DNA of 16,789 nucleotides from Acidobacteriota bacterium (lineage in GTDB: Bacteria > Acidobacteriota > Polarisedimenticolia > Polarisedimenticolales > Polarisedimenticolaceae), in contig WVWW01000202.1 of NCBI GenBank assembly GCA_011773795.1, forward strand, positions 15,555 through 32,343. Direction: 5' to 3'. Under the pieces are notes generated by a model. The model saw nothing but the letters and a program-made list of their open reading frames with translations, was not told the origin of the DNA and ran no database searches. Positions 1-7,700 of the stretch are shown here, piece by piece (the stretch's first letter is position 1; every line of letters begins with the position of its first letter). Position numbers and translations under genes: made by a program.

Positions 1-714
1 ATGAGCGCGACCCCCTGGAAGACGCTTGACGGCGATATTGCGGAGTGCACGCGTTGCCCGCGGTTGATCGGCCACTGCCGCGAGACCGCGCGCGTCAAGC
101 GCCGCATGTATCGCGACGAGACCTACTGGGGTCGGCCGGTGCCCGGCTTCGGCGATCGCAATGCACGCCTGCTGTTCCTGGGCCTGGCCCCGGGGGCCCA
201 CGGCGCCAACCGCACCGGCCGCATGTTCACCGGGGATCGCTCCGGCGAGTTCCTCTACGCCGCGCTGCACCGCGCGGGACTCGCCAGCGCGCCGGCTTCG
301 TCGTCGCGCAACGACGGTCTGCGGTTGAGCGGCGCCTACATCACCAACGTCTGCCGCTGCGCGCCACCCGCCAACCGACCGAGCCGTGAGGAGATCGAGC
401 GTTGCCGCCCGTTCCTCGATCGCGAGCTAGACGGGTTGCGTCGTCTCCGCGTCGTCGTGGCGCTGGGCAAGGTCGCCTGGGACGCCGCGCTTCGGCGCGC
501 TCGCGCGCTGGCCCCGGAGGCGTTCCCGAAACCGGTGCCGGCATTCGGCCACGGAGCGGAAGCGACCCTGACGCTTCGCCGCGGAGGTCCCGGCCTGACG
601 CTGCTCGGCAGCTATCACCCGAGCCAGCAGAACACCCAGACCGGACGGTTGACCCGCTCGATGTTCGCGAAGGTCGTCCGCCGCGCGTGCCGTCTCGCCG
701 AGGGCCGTCGATGA
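1..714 (+). CDS. udgB: Uracil-DNA glycosylase, family 5 (UdgB type)
   Basis: The 237-residue product matches family-5 iron-sulfur uracil-DNA glycosylases, which excise uracil and some other deaminated bases from DNA to start base excision repair. Motif A reads GLAPGAHGANRTG (about residues 61-73). It lacks the acidic or polar catalytic residue of families 1 and 4, as is normal for UdgB. The C-terminal motif is HPSQQN (His206 onward). Cys16, Cys19, Cys118 or Cys120, and Cys135 sit where the 4Fe-4S ligands are expected (CTRC near the N-terminus; NVCRCAPP and RCRPF in the middle). Length is normal for the family. The ATG is the first base of the window, so its ribosome-binding site cannot be seen and a slightly earlier start cannot be excluded. 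The next gene, glnA, follows after 40 nt with no obvious functional link. Confidence 0.9.
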   Translation: MSATPWKTLDGDIAECTRCPRLIGHCRETARVKRRMYRDETYWGRPVPGFGDRNARLLFLGLAPGAHGANRTGRMFTGDRSGEFLYAALHRAGLASAPASSSRNDGLRLSGAYITNVCRCAPPANRPSREEIERCRPFLDRELDGLRRLRVVVALGKVAWDAALRRARALAPEAFPKPVPAFGHGAEATLTLRRGGPGLTLLGSYHPSQQNTQTGRLTRSMFAKVVRRACRLAEGRR

Positions 715-740
715 ACCTGTTCGAAAACTCTTTCCAACCC

Positions 741-745
741 GGAGG
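741..745 (+). promoter_or_regulatory. Shine-Dalgarno site of glnA
   Basis: GGAGG lies 9 nt before the ATG at 755. It is one of the clearest ribosome-binding sites in the window and fixes the glnA start. The 40-nt gap after udgB is too short to show a separate full promoter, so glnA is either cotranscribed with udgB or transcribed from a promoter inside udgB. Confidence 0.75.
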
Positions 746-754
746 ACCTACCCG

Positions 755-2167
755 ATGACCCCAAAAGACTTCTTCGAGTACGCCAAGAAGCACGGCGCCG
801 AGATGGTCGACCTCAAGTTCACCGACCTGCTCGGCACGTGGCAGCACTGCTCGTTCCCGATCGACACCTGGGACGAGAACACGTTCGAGGACGGCGTCGG
901 CTTCGACGGCTCGTCGATCCGCGGCTGGCAGGCGATCAACGTCTCCGACATGCTGGCCGTGCCGGACCCGTCGACGGCCATGATCGACCCCTTCTTCGCG
1001 AAGCCCACGGTCAGCGTGATCGCCGACATCAAGGACCCGATGACGCGTGAGGACTACTCGCGCGACCCGCGTCACGTCGCGCGCAAGGCGCTCTCGCACC
1101 TCAAGGAGACCGGCATCGCCGACCGCTGCTACATCGGCCCGGAGCCGGAGTTCTTCATCTTCGACGAGGTGCGCTACGAGCAGAACCAGCACCGCGGGTT
1201 CTACCAGATCGACTCCGTCGAGGGGGCGTGGAACACCGGCCGTTTCGAGGAGCCGAACCTGGGCTACAAGCCGAGCTACAAGGGCGGCTACTTCCCGGTC
1301 AGCCCGACCGACACCTACCACGACCTGCGCGGCGAGATGGTGCGCGCGATGCGCAAGGTCGGCATCACCGTCGAGGCGCACCACCACGAGGTCGGCACGG
1401 CCGGGCAGGGCGAGATCGACATGAAGTACGCGCCGCTGCTGGAGATGGCCGACCAGTTCATGTGGTTCAAGTACATCATCAAGAACGTCGCCAAGCGGCA
1501 CGGCAAGACGGTGACCTTCATGCCCAAGCCGATCTTCGAGGACAACGGCTCCGGCATGCACACGCACATCTCGCTGTGGAAGGGCGGCGAGCCGCTGTTC
1601 GCCGGCGACGAGTACTCCGGCCTGAGCCAGATGGCGCTGTGGGCCGTCGGCGGCCTGCTCAAGCACGCCCCCTCGGTGCTGGCCTTCGCCGCGCCGACGA
1701 GCAACTCCTACCGGCGGCTGGTGCCGGGCTTCGAGGCGCCGGTCAACCTGGCGATGTCGGCGCGCAACCGCTCGGCGGCGGTGCGCATCCCGATGTACAG
1801 CCAGTCGCCCAAGGCCAAGCGGATCGAGTTCCGTTGCCCCGACCCGACGTGCAACGGTTACCTGAGCTTCGCGGCGATCATGATGGCGTGCCTGGACGGC
1901 ATCAAGAACAAGATCGATCCCGGCCAGCCGCTGGACCAGGACATCTACGAGATGACCGCCGAGGAACTGGCCGAGTACCGGCACACACCGGGTCGGCTGG
2001 ACGAAGCCCTCGAGGCGCTCGACCGGGACCACGAGTTCCTGACCGCGGGCGGCGTGTTCACGGCTGACCTGATCGAGACCTGGATCCAGTACAAGACGGA
2101 CAACGAGGTCGATCCTCTACGGCTGCGCCCGCACCCGTACGAGTTCTACCTGTACTACGATAATTAG
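755..2167 (+). CDS. glnA: Glutamine synthetase type I (GSI-beta)
   Basis: This 470-residue enzyme makes glutamine from glutamate, ammonia and ATP, the main ammonium-assimilation step, normally as a cytoplasmic dodecamer. Family landmarks are all present: GFDGSSIRGW near residue 49, GPEPEFFIFD near 129, the KGGYFP segment, NGSGMHTHIS, the SNSYRRLVPGFEAP loop carrying the glutamate flap, and SARNRSAAVRIP. The insertion around SVEGAWNTG...KGGYFPV marks the beta subclass. Tyr398 (codon at 1946-1948) aligns with the adenylylated tyrosine of enterobacterial enzymes, but its surroundings read DIYEMTAEE rather than the usual NLYDLPPEE. GlnE control is therefore plausible but not assured. No glnB, glnK or ntrBC lies next to it. 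A hairpin terminator follows. Confidence 0.97.
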   Translation: MTPKDFFEYAKKHGAEMVDLKFTDLLGTWQHCSFPIDTWDENTFEDGVGFDGSSIRGWQAINVSDMLAVPDPSTAMIDPFFAKPTVSVIADIKDPMTREDYSRDPRHVARKALSHLKETGIADRCYIGPEPEFFIFDEVRYEQNQHRGFYQIDSVEGAWNTGRFEEPNLGYKPSYKGGYFPVSPTDTYHDLRGEMVRAMRKVGITVEAHHHEVGTAGQGEIDMKYAPLLEMADQFMWFKYIIKNVAKRHGKTVTFMPKPIFEDNGSGMHTHISLWKGGEPLFAGDEYSGLSQMALWAVGGLLKHAPSVLAFAAPTSNSYRRLVPGFEAPVNLAMSARNRSAAVRIPMYSQSPKAKRIEFRCPDPTCNGYLSFAAIMMACLDGIKNKIDPGQPLDQDIYEMTAEELAEYRHTPGRLDEALEALDRDHEFLTAGGVFTADLIETWIQYKTDNEVDPLRLRPHPYEFYLYYDN

Positions 2168-2188
2168 TCCGTTCCTGCAGTTGTCGGG

Positions 2189-2229
2189 CCCCGCAGCGTG
2201 GTTCGGACCGCGGACCGCCTGCGGGGTTT
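2189..2229 (+). terminator. Rho-independent terminator of glnA
   Basis: An 8-bp perfect stem, CCCCGCAG (2189-2196) with CTGCGGGG (2219-2226), encloses a loop with a small inner GGT-TCGG-ACC hairpin. On the plus strand a T-rich stretch follows (GTTTGCTCTT). It sits just after the glnA stop and before the end of the convergent phosphatase gene. The minus-strand side lacks a T tract, so it probably serves glnA mainly. Confidence 0.6.
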
Positions 2230-2238
2230 GCTCTTGCG

Positions 2239-2946
2239 TCACTCCGCGAAGATCGTCTCCAGCACGGCGTCGGTGTCGCTGAGGTCCCGGAACAGCGCAT
2301 CGGGTTTGGCGGCTTCGAGGCTCCCCGGCTCGGCCCAGCCCGTCTCGACGGCGACCGCACGGAAGCCGTTGTGACGTGCGCAGTCCACGTCCTCGTCGGT
2401 ATCACCGAAAACGACGACGTCGTCGGGAGCGAAGTCGATCCCGGTGCGGCGCTGCATGTCCTCCCGGGCGGCCCGGGCCACGCCGCGACGGTTCCTTGCG
2501 TCATCCCCGAAGCCGCCGCCCTCGAAGAATCGGTCCAGGTCGAAGCGTTCCAGCTTGAGCCGGGCGCCGAGCGGGATGTTTCCGGTCAACAGGCCCACGC
2601 GGGCGTCGTCGCGCGCCGCCAGCTTCTCGAGAAGGGTAAGCACGCCGGGCAGCACCCGCTGCGTCGTGTCTTCGCCGTCGTGAAGCTCCCGGTGTAGCGC
2701 GAGCTCGTAGGCGCGCTCGAACTCGGCGCGCTTCTTCGCCAGACGCTGGCTCTTGATGCCGAGTGCATGAGCGATCTCGCGGAAGATCCGGAAATCGGTC
2801 TTGCCGGCGAACGGGACCAGCATGGCGGCCGACACCGAGCCCGGCCGGAACAACTGCTCGAAAGCGCCGACGAGAGCCCGGCGGCCTGCCCCGCCGCAGT
2901 CGACCAAGGTGCCGTCGATATCGAAGAGAACCAAGCGTGCGCACAT
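2239..2946 (-). CDS. HAD-superfamily phosphatase, phosphoglycolate phosphatase-like
   Basis: This 235-residue cytoplasmic hydrolase has the HAD fold motifs. FDIDGT (nucleophile Asp9, acid/base Asp11) is followed by a helical cap, then LLTGN (motif II Thr121) and VVFGDTDEDV (motif IV, Asp182 and Asp186). At the motif III position an arginine (FGDDARNRR, about residue 153) stands where most HADs have lysine, as in a subset of Gph/PpaX-like proteins. The substrate cannot be read from sequence; phosphoglycolate or another small phosphate ester is a family-based guess. I prefer the ATG at 2946 because a good -10 box, TAGAAT on the minus strand (2962-2957), overlaps the alternative ATG at 2958. A start at 2958 would add four residues. 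Neither start has a Shine-Dalgarno. It diverges from the GT9 gene. Confidence 0.85.
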   Translation of the reverse strand: MCARLVLFDIDGTLVDCGGAGRRALVGAFEQLFRPGSVSAAMLVPFAGKTDFRIFREIAHALGIKSQRLAKKRAEFERAYELALHRELHDGEDTTQRVLPGVLTLLEKLAARDDARVGLLTGNIPLGARLKLERFDLDRFFEGGGFGDDARNRRGVARAAREDMQRRTGIDFAPDDVVVFGDTDEDVDCARHNGFRAVAVETGWAEPGSLEAAKPDALFRDLSDTDAVLETIFAE

Positions 2947-2956
2947 GAAGGGAACC

Positions 2957-2978
2957 ATTCTACCGCTAGACTACGACC
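2957..2978. promoter_or_regulatory. Divergent promoter region with near-symmetric -10 element
   Basis: Only about 20-30 nt separate the divergent phosphatase and glycosyltransferase starts. On the plus strand TAGACT (2967-2972) lies exactly 6 nt before the GTG at 2979, as expected for a leaderless transcript. The same bases read on the minus strand give TAGTCT (2973-2968). A stronger minus-strand -10 candidate, TAGAAT (2962-2957), lies 10 nt before the ATG at 2946. TTGTGG (minus strand, 2996-2991) is a weak -35 spaced 17 bp from TAGTCT. No -35 is evident for the plus direction. These assignments come from sequence inspection only. Confidence 0.5.
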
Positions 2979-4061
2979 GTGCAGGTTCGCCCACAACTGG
3001 TTCAGGTTCGTCCGCGACCCGCGCCACGGGGTTCCCGTTCGCCCTACCGGGAGGTTCGGCGGCTACTCGTCGTCCGCGACGACAGGCTCGGTGACCTGGT
3101 TCTCACGTTACCCGCGATCGATCGGCTGAAGATGGCCTACCCGGAAGCGCACATCGGACTGCTCGTGCAACCCGCCCTCGCGCCGCTGGCGTCGCTGTTC
3201 ACCCCGGTCGATTCCGTCCTCGAGGCCTCGCCGGAGCTGGTCGAGACGCTTCGAGAGTTCGCGCCCGACGCAGCCGTCTGTATCTCGCGGGGCAGTGCGG
3301 CGCCGCGAGCGTTGCGTCGTGCCGGCGTGCGGCACGTTGCGGGCACGGGACGGCGATGGTTTTCGTTCCTTTTCGACCGCAGCGTTCGGGTCTCGCGCCG
3401 GGCAACGCTGCGCCATGAGCTGGAACACGCCCTCGATCTCGGCGCGTGCGCCGGAGCCGCACCGGGCCCACTGCGTTTCCCGATCGAAATCCCGCAAGCG
3501 ACGCGGGACAAGGTCGACCGCTGGCTCCTGGGGCAGGGGCTCGCCGGCGACCCCGTCGTGGTTCATCCCGGCAGCGCCGGGTCGTGCCCCGGCTGGGCCG
3601 CGACACGTTGGCGCCGGCTGGCCGATCGGTTACGCGAGGCCGGTCAGGCCGTGGTCGTGACCGAGGGCCCCACCGATCGGTCCGCTCTGGAGCCCTTTGC
3701 TGACAGCGAGCTGCCCCGATTCGCCTTCAGCTTGCCCGAGCTGGCGGCCCTTCTGTCGCGCTCCCGGTTGACCGTCAGCAACAGCACGGGACCGATCCAC
3801 CTCGCCGCCGCGCTGGGGCGCGCAACGCTGGCGATCCACGCGCCGTGGAACAGCTGCGGGGCGGCGCGCTGGGGACCGTACGCCGGGAACGGCTGGGCGC
3901 TCGTCGTCGAGCACGAGGGTGCGAAGCGCTGGTCTCGCCGCCGCCGTCGGCGTTCCGCCCGGAGCCTCATGGATGCGCTCCCCGTCGAGACCGTGTTGCA
4001 GGCGGTCCTGTCGATGTGCGGCGGCGAAAGGGTCCAGAAATCGCCGGAGATTGGACGCTGA
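2979..4061 (+). CDS. Glycosyltransferase family 9 protein (ADP-heptose:LPS heptosyltransferase-like)
   Basis: The 360-residue product has the two-Rossmann-domain GT9 layout. The N-terminal segment RLLVVRDDRLGDLVLTLPAI (about residues 28-47) is the family signature. The C-terminal nucleotide-sugar domain has HPGSAGSCPGW (from His196) and SNSTGPIHLAAALG (267-280). GT9 enzymes add heptose or related sugars to lipopolysaccharide core or other glycans at the cytoplasmic face of the inner membrane. In the last motif Ser269 stands where classical heptosyltransferases have aspartate (DTG/DSG), a change also found in divergent family members, so donor and acceptor are uncertain. The C-terminus carries a run of six arginines. 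GTG at 2979 is the only plausible start before the signature, and the 6-nt spacing from TAGACT suggests a leaderless message. It precedes an envelope-biogenesis cassette. Confidence 0.85.
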   Translation: MQVRPQLVQVRPRPAPRGSRSPYREVRRLLVVRDDRLGDLVLTLPAIDRLKMAYPEAHIGLLVQPALAPLASLFTPVDSVLEASPELVETLREFAPDAAVCISRGSAAPRALRRAGVRHVAGTGRRWFSFLFDRSVRVSRRATLRHELEHALDLGACAGAAPGPLRFPIEIPQATRDKVDRWLLGQGLAGDPVVVHPGSAGSCPGWAATRWRRLADRLREAGQAVVVTEGPTDRSALEPFADSELPRFAFSLPELAALLSRSRLTVSNSTGPIHLAAALGRATLAIHAPWNSCGAARWGPYAGNGWALVVEHEGAKRWSRRRRRRSARSLMDALPVETVLQAVLSMCGGERVQKSPEIGR

Positions 4062-4079
4062 CCGGGCCGGGTGTACATT
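4051..4079 (+). promoter_or_regulatory. Possible sigma-70-type promoter before the envelope cassette
   Basis: TTGGAC (4051-4056) and TACATT (4074-4079) are separated by 17 bp and sit in an unusually AT-rich patch. This patch lies between the end of the GT9 gene and the ribosome-binding site of the coiled-coil protein gene. The -35 match is weak and the -10 match moderate. CATTAT (4076-4081) is an overlapping alternative. Confidence 0.4.
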
Positions 4080-4096
4080 ATTAGTTCAGAGGGCAG

Positions 4097-4104
4097 AGAA
4101 GGAG
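4097..4104 (+). promoter_or_regulatory. Shine-Dalgarno site deciding the start at 4110
   Basis: AGAAGGAG, with a 5-nt spacer before the ATG at 4110, is a strong ribosome-binding site. It places the start at an ATG that opens a good signal peptide, and argues against the in-frame GTG at 4071, which would lie inside the promoter. Confidence 0.75.
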
Positions 4105-4109
4105 TCGCC

Positions 4110-4664
4110 ATGCGAGTTTTTGTCGGTTGCGCGCTGCTGGCCATCGGGTTCCTGAGCGCCGACGTTTCCGCTCAGGAAACGAAGAAAGACCCCAAGGATC
4201 GCGTGGAAAAGAAAAAGGTCGAGTCCAAAGAGGAGGTCAAGGTCTACACCAACGCCGACCTCGAGAAGTTCAAGATCGTCAAACCGGAAGAGGAAGTCAC
4301 GACGCCGGCGGCCGAAACGAAAGAAGCCGAGACGAAGACCACCAAGGAAGCCGCCGACCCGCTGCAGTGGCTCCAACAACGCCGCGCGGCCCAGCAGGAG
4401 CAGGCCAAATCGCTTGCCGAGGCCGAGGCCGCCGTCACCGCGGCCAAAGCGAAACTGGCCGACCTGGAGCGCCAGCTACTCGCGACGCGTAACCCCTTCT
4501 CGGCGCGCCCCGAGCTCTCCGAGGAGGAGAAGACGAAACGAACCGAAGGCGGCGAGACCGCGGCCCAGCGCCACGACAGAACGAAAGAGATGGTCGAGAA
4601 AGCGCGCGAGGGGCTCCGGAAAGCCGAGGCCGAGCTGGCGCGGCTGCGTGCCGGTCGCCCCTAG
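4110..4664 (+). CDS. Secreted lysine/glutamate-rich coiled-coil protein, function unknown
   Basis: This 184-residue protein starts with a signal peptide (MRVFVGCALLAIGFLSADVSA, probable cleavage before QETKKD). A very charged segment rich in Lys and Glu follows (about residues 22-85). Then comes a helical coiled-coil-prone half: alanine/glutamate/lysine heptad-like stretches around 95-130 and 150-184, flanking an NPFSARPEL break. No catalytic motif is visible. It resembles uncharacterised exported proteins that I associate with Acidobacteriota. It is the first gene of a cassette with the giant TamB-Omp85 protein, 39 nt upstream and in the same reading frame, separated by a single TAG. A periplasmic helper or spacer role is an inference from position only. 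Confidence 0.8.
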   Translation: MRVFVGCALLAIGFLSADVSAQETKKDPKDRVEKKKVESKEEVKVYTNADLEKFKIVKPEEEVTTPAAETKEAETKTTKEAADPLQWLQQRRAAQQEQAKSLAEAEAAVTAAKAKLADLERQLLATRNPFSARPELSEEEKTKRTEGGETAAQRHDRTKEMVEKAREGLRKAEAELARLRAGRP

Positions 4665-4703
4665 CCCCATCGAGGAGCCGACAGGCCCCGACAGATCACA
4701 GCG

Positions 4704-7700
4704 TTGCCCCCTGAAACCAACGACACCGCGTCGGAGCAACCAACACCCCGGCCGGCTCGTCGTCGGCGCTGGCATCGCCGACTATTCCGACTGACCCTGT
4801 TCCTCGCGTTGGGGGTGGTCATCGTGGCCGCTTTCCTCAGCACCTCGACGGGGCGTGGCTGGGTCTTTGCCTTTCTCGCCGAGCGCATCGAGCGCGATAC
4901 CGGGATCCGCTTCGAGATCGCAGCCAGCCGGCTCGCGCCGCTGCGCGGCGAGTTCGTCCTGCACGACGTTCGGATCCAGGCCGCCGACCGCGACCGTCCG
5001 TTCCTCACTGCGGGAGAAGTCGCCGCGAGCTTCCACTGGCGCCGCTTGTTCCAGCGACCCGTGCGGCTCGATCGCGTCCTGGTGCGCGACGTGACGGCCG
5101 ATACCACGATGTTCCCGGCCGGCCGCAGCGGGACCGCCGACCGCGAGCGAGCCCCGTTGCCCCTGCGCGTGGACGACCTGCGTTGGGAATCGGGTGGTGT
5201 CGGACCGTGGAAGGGCGGCGAGCGGTACGCCACCTGGTACGAGAGGTTCGAGGTCACGCGAATCGGCGGCGCGGGCACGCTTCAGCTGGGCATCCTCCAG
5301 GTCGCCGAATCGTCGGGGGTGCTGGAGGTGCGCCACCCGGACCGGCCGCTGATCGAGGCCGACATCGATCTCGCCGGCTCCGTCGGTCTGGACGGGACGA
5401 TCCGCAGCGCAACGGTCTCGCTCCTGGGCGACGGATGGCAAGGCGAGGCCGATCTCTCCGGGATGGACGCCCGCCACTTGACGATCGAGGGGCACCTCGA
5501 GGCACGCCTCGGCACGCTGTTCCCGGATCTCACATCGAGTGGGCACGCCAACATCGACGGCCGTATAGGTTGGGCCGGCGAACGCTTCGTCGGCGAGGGA
5601 GACGCCGTCCTGTCCCAGCTCCCGGCCCCGTTGCTCGAACCGCTCATGGCCGGACCGTTGGTCGAGATCGAGCTGGCGGGAAAGCAATTCGAGCTGGAGG
5701 GACACTACGAGTTGGATCTTCCGCTCGACCGAGCGGTCGCCGCGGTCGACGACGAGGAAAGGGTCGATCTCGACTTCGAAGCCAAGCTCATGCGGGGTCG
5801 TGAAACGTTGTTGCGGGCCAAACTGACGGCCGATTCCGACGGCGCCGGATCCCACCCCGTCCACCTGACCTGGGACGCGACCGTGCTGCCGGCCGAAGCG
5901 GACCGCTGTCTGACGCGAGGCTCGGTCCGCCTCCGCGCCTGGGACGACGCGGAGGACGCGATCCTCGATCGAGCGGCCGCGACTGCCGAGTTTGCCGATG
6001 TGGGCGCGGCGGCGCAACGTTTCGGCCTGTTGAGCGAACGCGTCGACGCTTTGCGACCGGTCGGCGCGCTGTCGTTCGACCTGACGGCATCCGGGCCCGT
6101 CGACAGCCTTCAGCTGGAGGGCCGGATGGCCTGGGATCGTGGGGCCAAGCCGGTGCTCGCCGCCTCGGCGGTGGCGGCAGACCTGTCGAAGGGCCTGGAG
6201 CTCGAGGGCACCGTGCTCGAAACCGAGCCGGGTCACCGCCGCTGGCGTGTGCGCCTCATGCCCGGCCCGGAAGAAGGCTGGGCCGCGGCGCGGATCGAGT
6301 CCGCTCACGTCTCGGTGCGGCTGCCCGATCCGTACGGGGCCGGTCAACAGTTTGCGACGATCCACGAGGCGTTGATGCCGGGCAACGCCCAGCCGGCTTG
6401 GGTCGACCTGCTGCTCAGCGCCGATCCGAAGCTGGGCGGCGAGTTGACGCTGGAACTGGAGGCCTCCGGTTCGCTCGACCGCCCCCAGGTCGACGCCGAT
6501 TTCGCCTGGCAGCCGGGCACCGACGAGACACTCGACGTCGTCGCACGCGGCGTCGTGCCGACCGACGCCCCTCAGGAATCCGAGCTCGAACTGGTCGAGG
6601 CCGAGGCACGCAACCTCAGCCTCACACGCCTGGCCGCGCTGCTGCCGAACGAATGGTCCGAACGCGTCGTGCGCGGAACCGCGGACGCCTCGCTGACGGC
6701 GTCGGGACCGCTGCTCGACCCGACCGCCGAGCTGTTGTTCCACGGTCGCGATCTCGAGATCGCAGGGATCCCGGCGTTGGAAAGAATCAACACCACACTC
6801 TCCCTGTCACCCGAGGAGTGGTCGGTGAACGATCTGACGGCGACCTGGATGAACCCCTCGTTCGGTGTGTTGCAGGCATCCGGGACGGCGCAGCCCGAAA
6901 TGCCGATCCGCCGGATGCAGGCCAACGTCGTCCAGTTCGGGTTGCCGGGAAGCGGCCATCGTGCCGAGCTGCAACTCGACTTTCGCGATGGCGTCATGCG
7001 GGTCGTCCGTGGCTCGCTGACCAGCAAGGACACCACGGTCGGCACGTTGACGGGCGCGATCCCGTTTTCCGAGGAGCTGAAGATCCGGCCGTTGGCCACG
7101 GCAGCGGGTTCCACGACCCTGGAGGCCACGAATCTCGATCTCGGCGCGATCGTCCCGCTGTTTCTCGACGACGACAACACGGCCGAGATTGCAGGCAAGC
7201 TGAGCGGGACGCTCGAGGTCGATCTTCGGAACGTCAGCGGCGCGCGAGGGCAGGCGCGTCTGGAGGGCTTTCGCTTCAAGCTCGGAGAGGAGCAGGTCGA
7301 TGCGGTCGGCCCGATCGATTTCCGTTACGGCGACGCGGGCTTCACACTCGCCCCGGGCCGACTCCTCGCGGCGAGCTCCGCGATTGCGGGAACCGCGCCC
7401 CTCGACATCGGCGGTCACGCGCGCCTCGATGAGTCGTGGAGATTCGGGGACCCGCTCATCGCCATGGTGGGTCGGATGCAGGCCTCGGTCGACGGAAACA
7501 TCACCGCGGCGCTGATTGCGCCGATCCTCGGTGCCACGGGATCGGGCCCCGTCGAGCTCCACCTGCGCGGCAGCGGCCCCCCGGCGGACTTCTCGATCAC
7601 CGGAACGATGCGCGGCGAGAACGCTCGCTTCCTGATCTCCGACCCCTACGCGACGCGGATAGAGAACTTCGATATTCGCGTCAGCGCCGTGGGCGACACG

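Noticed and set aside
341..2032. Long open frame on the minus strand opposite udgB and glnA
   Set aside because: It is antisense to two well-recognised genes, has low-complexity Arg/Val/Asp/Leu-rich content typical of G+C-rich shadow frames, and shows no domain.
4071..4109. GTG at 4071 as start of the coiled-coil protein
   Set aside because: It would place residues before a clean signal peptide and overlaps the promoter-like element. The ATG at 4110 has a strong Shine-Dalgarno.
4662..4664. TAG as a recoded (pyrrolysine-type or readthrough) codon producing one giant protein
   Set aside because: The downstream frame begins with its own basic stretch and membrane anchor typical of a TamB N-terminus, so two proteins are the simpler reading. 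No recoding element is evident.
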